The notes under the pieces: model-generated | What the model saw: the letters and a program-made list of their open reading frames with translations, nothing else | Told to the model about the DNA's origin: nothing | Databases searched by the model: none | In this document: piece after piece, positions 60,294 to 64,000 of the stretch | How positions within the stretch are numbered: position 1 is the first letter of the stretch | How the letters are laid out: each line of letters begins with the position of its first letter | Origin: Blastocatellia bacterium | GTDB lineage: Bacteria > Acidobacteriota > Blastocatellia > UBA7656 > JADIYM01 | Assembly: GCA_016705245.1 (NCBI GenBank) | Contig: JADIYM010000017.1 | Coordinates: 66,128 to 130,127 of the forward strand | DNA length: 64,000 bases | Direction of reading: 5' to 3' | Program-made: the position numbers and the translations under genes

Positions 60294-61016
60294 CTACTCG
60301 GGAATCCTGTCTTCAGCCCGGACAGGTACCTTGCCATTGTCAGCCAGTCGACGAGTCGGTTCCTCATCGTCATCGGTCGAAGGCAACGAAACGACACTCG
60401 GAGGCGCGGCCAGCTGCCAGTCATCGCGTTTCTGCTCCAGCCTCTGTGTGATCGACGCCACACCGGAGACTTCGTCCGGGACACTCATATCCGTGACGCC
60501 GGTGCGCTCATCCTTCCACGACTCATACTGCGCCCGCACCACACGAGGCAACAATCGACCGAAAAGCGTAAATCCGACAAACGCGCAGCCAAGAGCCCCA
60601 ATGGCGAGCAGAGTCGCGCCGATGAATCGAGAGGCAACCAGCATGCCGCCGCTGATCAAGACGACGGCCAGCCCGAGCATCAGTTTTCGCAAGTCAAAGT
60701 CATGCCTGATGCGAACCGAAGGATGAAGTTTCATCAGGCTGACCGAAGCAACCGTGGCCAGCCATACCGCTTCCGACACATAAAAGCCGACGCCAGTTCT
60801 GACGTCGGGACCCGACGATGGTGCAAAGACGAGACTCGCCGAGCAAAAGACCAGACCCAGGAGCGCCATGACCGCGACCCATGTCCAATCCGTTCGAATT
60901 CCTCCCTCGGGGAGGCCGTGCTCGAGCGCAGAGGGGACCTTGGAGACGTCCAGTCCGCATCGACGGCAGAACCTGACGTCGTTGGCATTCTCGTTGGCGC
61001 ATCTTGGACAGTACAT
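60294..61016 (-). CDS. Zinc-ribbon membrane protein, paralogue A
   Basis: Protein of 240 residues. The N-terminal zinc ribbon is MYCPRCANENANDVRFCRRC with GLDVSKVPSAL following. Four membrane spans come next (WVAVMALLGLVFCSASLVF, MLGLAVVLISGGMLVASRFI), then a polar cytoplasmic tail with VTDMSVPDEVSGVASITQRL and DDDEEPTRRLADNG. It shares the ribbon, the VPxA element and the terminal (E/D)PTRR motif with the gene 18 bp further upstream, so the two arose by duplication and form an operon. Possibly a membrane-stress or envelope sensor; function not known. Confidence 0.68.
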   Translation of the reverse strand: MYCPRCANENANDVRFCRRCGLDVSKVPSALEHGLPEGGIRTDWTWVAVMALLGLVFCSASLVFAPSSGPDVRTGVGFYVSEAVWLATVASVSLMKLHPSVRIRHDFDLRKLMLGLAVVLISGGMLVASRFIGATLLAIGALGCAFVGFTLFGRLLPRVVRAQYESWKDERTGVTDMSVPDEVSGVASITQRLEQKRDDWQLAAPPSVVSLPSTDDDEEPTRRLADNGKVPVRAEDRIPE

Positions 61017-61034
61017 TGGTCGAGTTTCCGTGAA

Positions 61035-61466
61035 CTACTTGAATCGGCGAGTGGGATCTTCACCTTCGACGTTCATCGCGCGTTGCGGCAATGGCCCCGT
61101 CGAGTAGAGAGAGGCGCCTTCATTCGTTGCGGAAGACGCACGATCGGGCAGGCGGAATATGGGATCGGAACTCTTCCGATCGCGGGCAAGCAGAAAGGCT
61201 ACCCGTCCGATGCAGAACAAGGCGAATCCGCCTCCAATCAGTGCCGCCCATACGGTGGCCGCCGAAACCGCAATGAGTGAGGTACTCGCGAGAATCGTCA
61301 TCGTGCTCACGAAGTCACGCTGCCGAGTCGTCAACCTGCCTTCGATGGCGAGCGGTACACTTCTCAAGTCAACTCCGCATCGAGTGCAGAAAGTGGTGCC
61401 TCCGGCTGATGCACTCCCACACCTCGGACAGTAGAAGGAAGGTTTGTCGTTTGAAAGTCCAAGCAT
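61035..61466 (-). CDS. Zinc-ribbon membrane protein, paralogue B
   Basis: Shorter relative (143 aa) of the preceding entry. Zinc ribbon SFYCPRCGSASAGG to FCTRCGVDLRSVPLAI, two membrane spans (TMTILASTSLIAVSAATVWA, ALIGGGFALFCIGRVAFLLA), and a tail ending EGEDPTRRFK. ATG 61466 is preferred; a longer frame upstream to 61529 lacks conserved sequence. It is first in a two-gene operon with paralogue A. The common terminal motif suggests a shared binding partner. Confidence 0.68.
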   Translation of the reverse strand: MLGLSNDKPSFYCPRCGSASAGGTTFCTRCGVDLRSVPLAIEGRLTTRQRDFVSTMTILASTSLIAVSAATVWAALIGGGFALFCIGRVAFLLARDRKSSDPIFRLPDRASSATNEGASLYSTGPLPQRAMNVEGEDPTRRFK

Positions 61467-61646
61467 GGAAAGGCCTCTGAGAACAGACATCCAACGGCGC
61501 AGCGGCTCCCTGTGTATACACCATTGCATGCCTTTGTCTGTCCCCGTTAGTTCGACTGCACGGACGAGCCTGTCCTGTCGCCCTTTCGAGCGAATTGACT
61601 CGGAAAATTGTGCGGCGATAGACTCTCGATCGTCTCTCCCTTAATC

Positions 61647-62387
61647 GTGTTCAACGACGCAGACCCACCGCCCTCGTCCAAAGGACGATTGCTCATCGGC
61701 GCGCTCGCGCTCCTCGTGATCGCGGCCGGCGTGGTGGTTTTTTTCTGGCGGCCGTCGCTTCTCGGGCTCGGCAAAGGCAATGCCCCTCCGTCATCGACGA
61801 ATGCCGGAACGAATGCGACGCCGGTCCCGGGCGCCTCGGCCACGCCAGACAAGGACCAGGTCGCGGTGCTCGAAACGACATCGGGACGAATCGTCTTCGA
61901 GTTTCTCCCCGACATTGCGCCGCTGCACACGGTGGCCTTCCAGAACTACTTCCGGTCGGGCTTCTTCGACGGAACGATTTTTCATCGCGTGATCCCGAAA
62001 CAGGCCGTCCAGGGAGGCGGCCCGATGTCGAAGGACGACTACCCGTTCGACGACGGCATGGTCCCCGAGACGCTGAGGCGGATTCCGGCCGAGTTTTCGA
62101 CGAAGGTCAAGCACACTCGCGGCGTGGTGGCCGCGGCGCATCTCGACGGTGATGTCGACAGCGCGACGAGCCAGTTCTTCATCGAGACGAAGACGAATCC
62201 GCTGTGGGACGGCAAGTACACGATCTTCGGCCGCGTGATCGAAGGCATGGAGATCGTCGACCAGATGGTGGACGCGCCGCTGCGAACGGCGCCGAAGCTT
62301 TTCGACCGTCCGGCCGACCCGGTCCGCATCACGAAGGCCTACCTCGCGCCACGAGATTCGATCAAACCGGGAAACGCCGCGCCGTAG
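61647..62387 (+). CDS. Membrane-anchored cyclophilin-type peptidyl-prolyl isomerase
   Basis: Protein-folding catalyst of about 246 residues. An N-terminal anchor (LLIGALALLVIAAGVVVFFW) and an alanine/threonine-rich linker precede the cyclophilin domain: VAVLETTSGRIVFEFLPDIA, FFDGTIFHRVIPKQAVQGGG, then SQFFIETKTNPLWDGKYTIF and GRVIEGMEIVDQM. The FHRV, QxGG and GRVxxGM motifs are all present. It should act on the outer face of the inner membrane. The start could be GTG 61647 or TTG 61608; neither has a clear ribosome site. Confidence 0.88.
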   Translation: MFNDADPPPSSKGRLLIGALALLVIAAGVVVFFWRPSLLGLGKGNAPPSSTNAGTNATPVPGASATPDKDQVAVLETTSGRIVFEFLPDIAPLHTVAFQNYFRSGFFDGTIFHRVIPKQAVQGGGPMSKDDYPFDDGMVPETLRRIPAEFSTKVKHTRGVVAAAHLDGDVDSATSQFFIETKTNPLWDGKYTIFGRVIEGMEIVDQMVDAPLRTAPKLFDRPADPVRITKAYLAPRDSIKPGNAAP

Positions 62388-62423
62388 GTCGGCCGGCTCG
62401 ACGACGGCGAACGCCGAGTCGCG

Positions 62424-63344
62424 TTACGAACGGTAGACATCGGTGCTGAGGTACTTGAGCCCCGAGTCGCATAGGAGCGTGACGACAGTCGCGTCGGGGC
62501 CGAGACGCTCGGCGACGCGGATCGCGGCGACGACGTTTGCGCCCGAGGACGTTCCGGCGAAGAGCGCTTCCTCGCGCGCGAGGCGGCGCGTCATGGCTTT
62601 CGCGTCGTCGGTCGAGACGAGTGAGTGCTCGTCGACGAGCGACGGCTCCCACAAGGGCGGCCGGAATCCGATCCCGACGCCTTCGATCTTGTGGGATCCG
62701 GCTTCGCCTCCACTGAGGACAGCCGACTCCTCAGGCTCGACGATGGCGATGTGGACTCCCGGGTGGAGGCGCTTGAGCACGGTCGCGACGCCGCGCGACG
62801 AGGCCGCGGTGCCGACGCAGTGGACGAACGCGTCGACTTTTCCGTCCGTCTGCGTCCAGATCTCGTCGGCGAGGCCGTAGTAGCCCTCGATGCTGTCGGC
62901 GTTCTCGAGCTGGTTGGTCCAGTAGGTGCCTGGCTCGGTGCTCATCGCGCGGGCGGTCTCGATCATGTCGAGGATGAGCTTGCGCGTCGTGAGGCCGCCC
63001 TCGCTCGGGACGAGGGTGAGCTTAGCGCCGAGCGCGGTCATGTGGTCGCGCTTCTCGCGGCTGAACGCATCGGACGTGACGATCCGGACACGGTACCCCT
63101 TCGCCGCGCAGACGAGGGCGAGCGACGTGCCCGTGCTGCCGCCGGTGTATTCGACGACGGTGCCGCCGGGGCGGAGTCGACCGTCGGCCTCGGCCGCGGC
63201 GATGACGGCGAGCGCCATGCGGTCCTTCATGCTGCCGGTCGGGTTCTCCCACTCGAGCTTGGCGAAGACCCGCGCGCAGCCGGCCGGCACGACGTTGCGC
63301 AGCCGCACGATCGACGTGTTGCCGATTGCCTTGAGGATGTCCAT
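62424..63344 (-). CDS. Cysteine synthase-like PLP enzyme
   Basis: Fold-type II PLP enzyme of 306 residues, close to CysK/CysM length. Schiff-base lysine in NPTGSMKDRMALAVI. The substrate loop is EYTGGSTGTSLALVC rather than the usual TSGNTG, an atypical feature seen in some CysM-like or cystathionine beta-synthase-like enzymes. The PLP-phosphate loop is CVGTAASSRGVA in place of GxGTGGT, also divergent. SSGANVVAAIRVAERLG is normal. Substrate choice may differ from the paralogue at 12214, and it should not be called cysK without test. Confidence 0.82.
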   Translation of the reverse strand: MDILKAIGNTSIVRLRNVVPAGCARVFAKLEWENPTGSMKDRMALAVIAAAEADGRLRPGGTVVEYTGGSTGTSLALVCAAKGYRVRIVTSDAFSREKRDHMTALGAKLTLVPSEGGLTTRKLILDMIETARAMSTEPGTYWTNQLENADSIEGYYGLADEIWTQTDGKVDAFVHCVGTAASSRGVATVLKRLHPGVHIAIVEPEESAVLSGGEAGSHKIEGVGIGFRPPLWEPSLVDEHSLVSTDDAKAMTRRLAREEALFAGTSSGANVVAAIRVAERLGPDATVVTLLCDSGLKYLSTDVYRS

Positions 63345-63407
63345 CCCGTGTCTTCTTCTTTCTGATCTGTGTGAATCCGTATTGATCTGTTCGATTTGTG
63401 GTCCTTC

Positions 63408-64000
63408 TTACGGCGTCGCCGCATCCAGCTTCGCGATCACCACATTCGTGATGTCCATCGCATCGTCCGCGTAGATCAACCCACTCTCGAACTTCCGGAA
63501 CACCAGGTTGTACCCGCCCTCCTTCGCGACGACGTTTATGACCGGCATCACCCGCGCCTCGATCTTCGCCAGCCCATCGTCGCGCAGCTTGCGTAATTTC
63601 ACGGTTCGCGTCGTCCTGCCGACGACGAAGCTCGGTCTCCTTCACCGCAAGCGAATCCTGCAGCGTCTTCGCAGCGTCGGCATTCCCGGCACTGCGCGCC
63701 TCCTGAAGCCTCGCCTGAGATCGCGAACCTCGGTCTGCATCGCACCAAGATCGGTCTGGACCTGTTTCCCGAACTGCTCGAGCGCCGTGGTGACCGCCCG
63801 GCCCGCCTTCGAGCTGGTGATGATTCTTTCCGTATCGACCACCGCGATCCTTGGCGCCGGCGTGGAGCCGGTCTGCATCGACAACGGGGGCTCCGCAGCG
63901 GAGCTCGCCGTAACGAGCTCACCGCCCGACGGCAGAACCAGAATCAGCACGATCGTCGCGAGCGAAAGTAACGCGAATGTTGCGGTGTGCCTGGAGTGTG
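63408..64000 (-). CDS. OmpH/Skp-like periplasmic chaperone (partial, two frameshifts)
   Basis: Periplasmic chaperone for outer-membrane proteins. From the right edge the frame gives a signal peptide (TATFALLSLATIVLILVLPS), then the OmpH start RIAVVDTERIITSSKAGRAV. A helical stretch follows, in a second frame (ARSAGNADAAKTLQDSLAVK, then ETELRRRQDDANRE). The C-terminus is back in another frame (GLAKIEARVMPVINVVAKEG, ending VVIAKLDAATP). Shifts lie near 63712 and 63603. The initiation codon is probably just beyond the window. All three segments fit the family in order, so errors in the sequence are the likeliest cause. Confidence 0.78.

Noticed and set aside
1..64000. tRNA or rRNA genes
   Set aside because: Read for cloverleaf TTC-loop and conserved rRNA words by eye; none convincing. 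A covariance-model scan would settle this.

Overview
The window is a 64 kb piece of a high-GC chromosome. I infer a free-living soil-type bacterium, most likely Acidobacteriota. The grounds are a fused ABC permease/M1 peptidase, DUF3300 and DUF2950 proteins side by side, multihaem cytochromes, many GTG starts and several dispersed families of palindromic repeats. No rRNA, tRNA, CRISPR array, transposase or phage gene was seen.

Layout. 0-3.4 kb: ABC exporter, with the permease running off the left edge. 3.7-6.2 kb: DUF3300 and DUF2950 genes broken by several frameshifts. 6.9-13.9 kb: small hypothetical, PfkB kinase, secreted metallo-beta-lactamase-fold protein, HD protein, DUF2723 membrane protein, cysteine-synthase-like enzyme, GNAT. 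14-18.3 kb: seven-haem cytochrome, NHL propeller, AAA ATPase. 18.7-24.9 kb: transaldolase, DinB protein, PaaK-like ligase, MFS permease, tyrosine phenol-lyase. 25.3-29 kb: secreted hypothetical, double rhodanese, TPR protein. 29.1-33 kb: flippase, methyltransferase and glycosyltransferase, a surface-polysaccharide cluster. 33-42.5 kb: five-haem cytochrome, two hemerythrin proteins, pentapeptide protein, enoyl-CoA hydratase and an FNR-like regulator, acyltransferase, tryptophanase. 42.5-48.7 kb: zinc-ribbon membrane proteins, M20 peptidase, LytS/LytTR two-component pair. 49-54.2 kb: Mo-hydroxylase operon (iorA-iorB-like genes plus an XdhC-MobA maturation fusion) and an AP2 protein. 54.4-64 kb: MddA-like methyltransferase, hydrolase-LuxR regulator, cadherin/PKD surface protein, small enzymes, two more zinc-ribbon membrane proteins, cyclophilin, a second cysteine-synthase homologue, OmpH at the right edge.

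Main hypothesis. Between 35.0 and 42.5 kb a 14-bp palindrome, GTGAC-N4-GTCAC (at most one mismatch), occurs six times around one Crp/Fnr-family gene. That protein has four cysteines placed as in an FNR iron-sulfur sensor, but a CRP-type recognition helix (RETxxR), which should read GTGA half-sites. In front of both hemerythrin genes the palindrome lies exactly 22 nt from a TAGGKT -10 box, the class II activator geometry. This looks like a compact oxygen/NO-responsive regulon covering hemerythrins, a cytochrome and a tryptophanase.

Repeats. Ten long AATCCTG stem-loops follow genes between 7.3 and 29.1 kb only. Four 110-130 bp GCGCGAAGCGC palindromes occur, one of them inside an open reading frame. 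GCGAGCGGTAGCGAGC repeats are scattered and include a 101-bp tandem array. Several genes carry single-base frameshifts, many cured by one extra G or C, so part of the apparent gene decay is probably consensus error.
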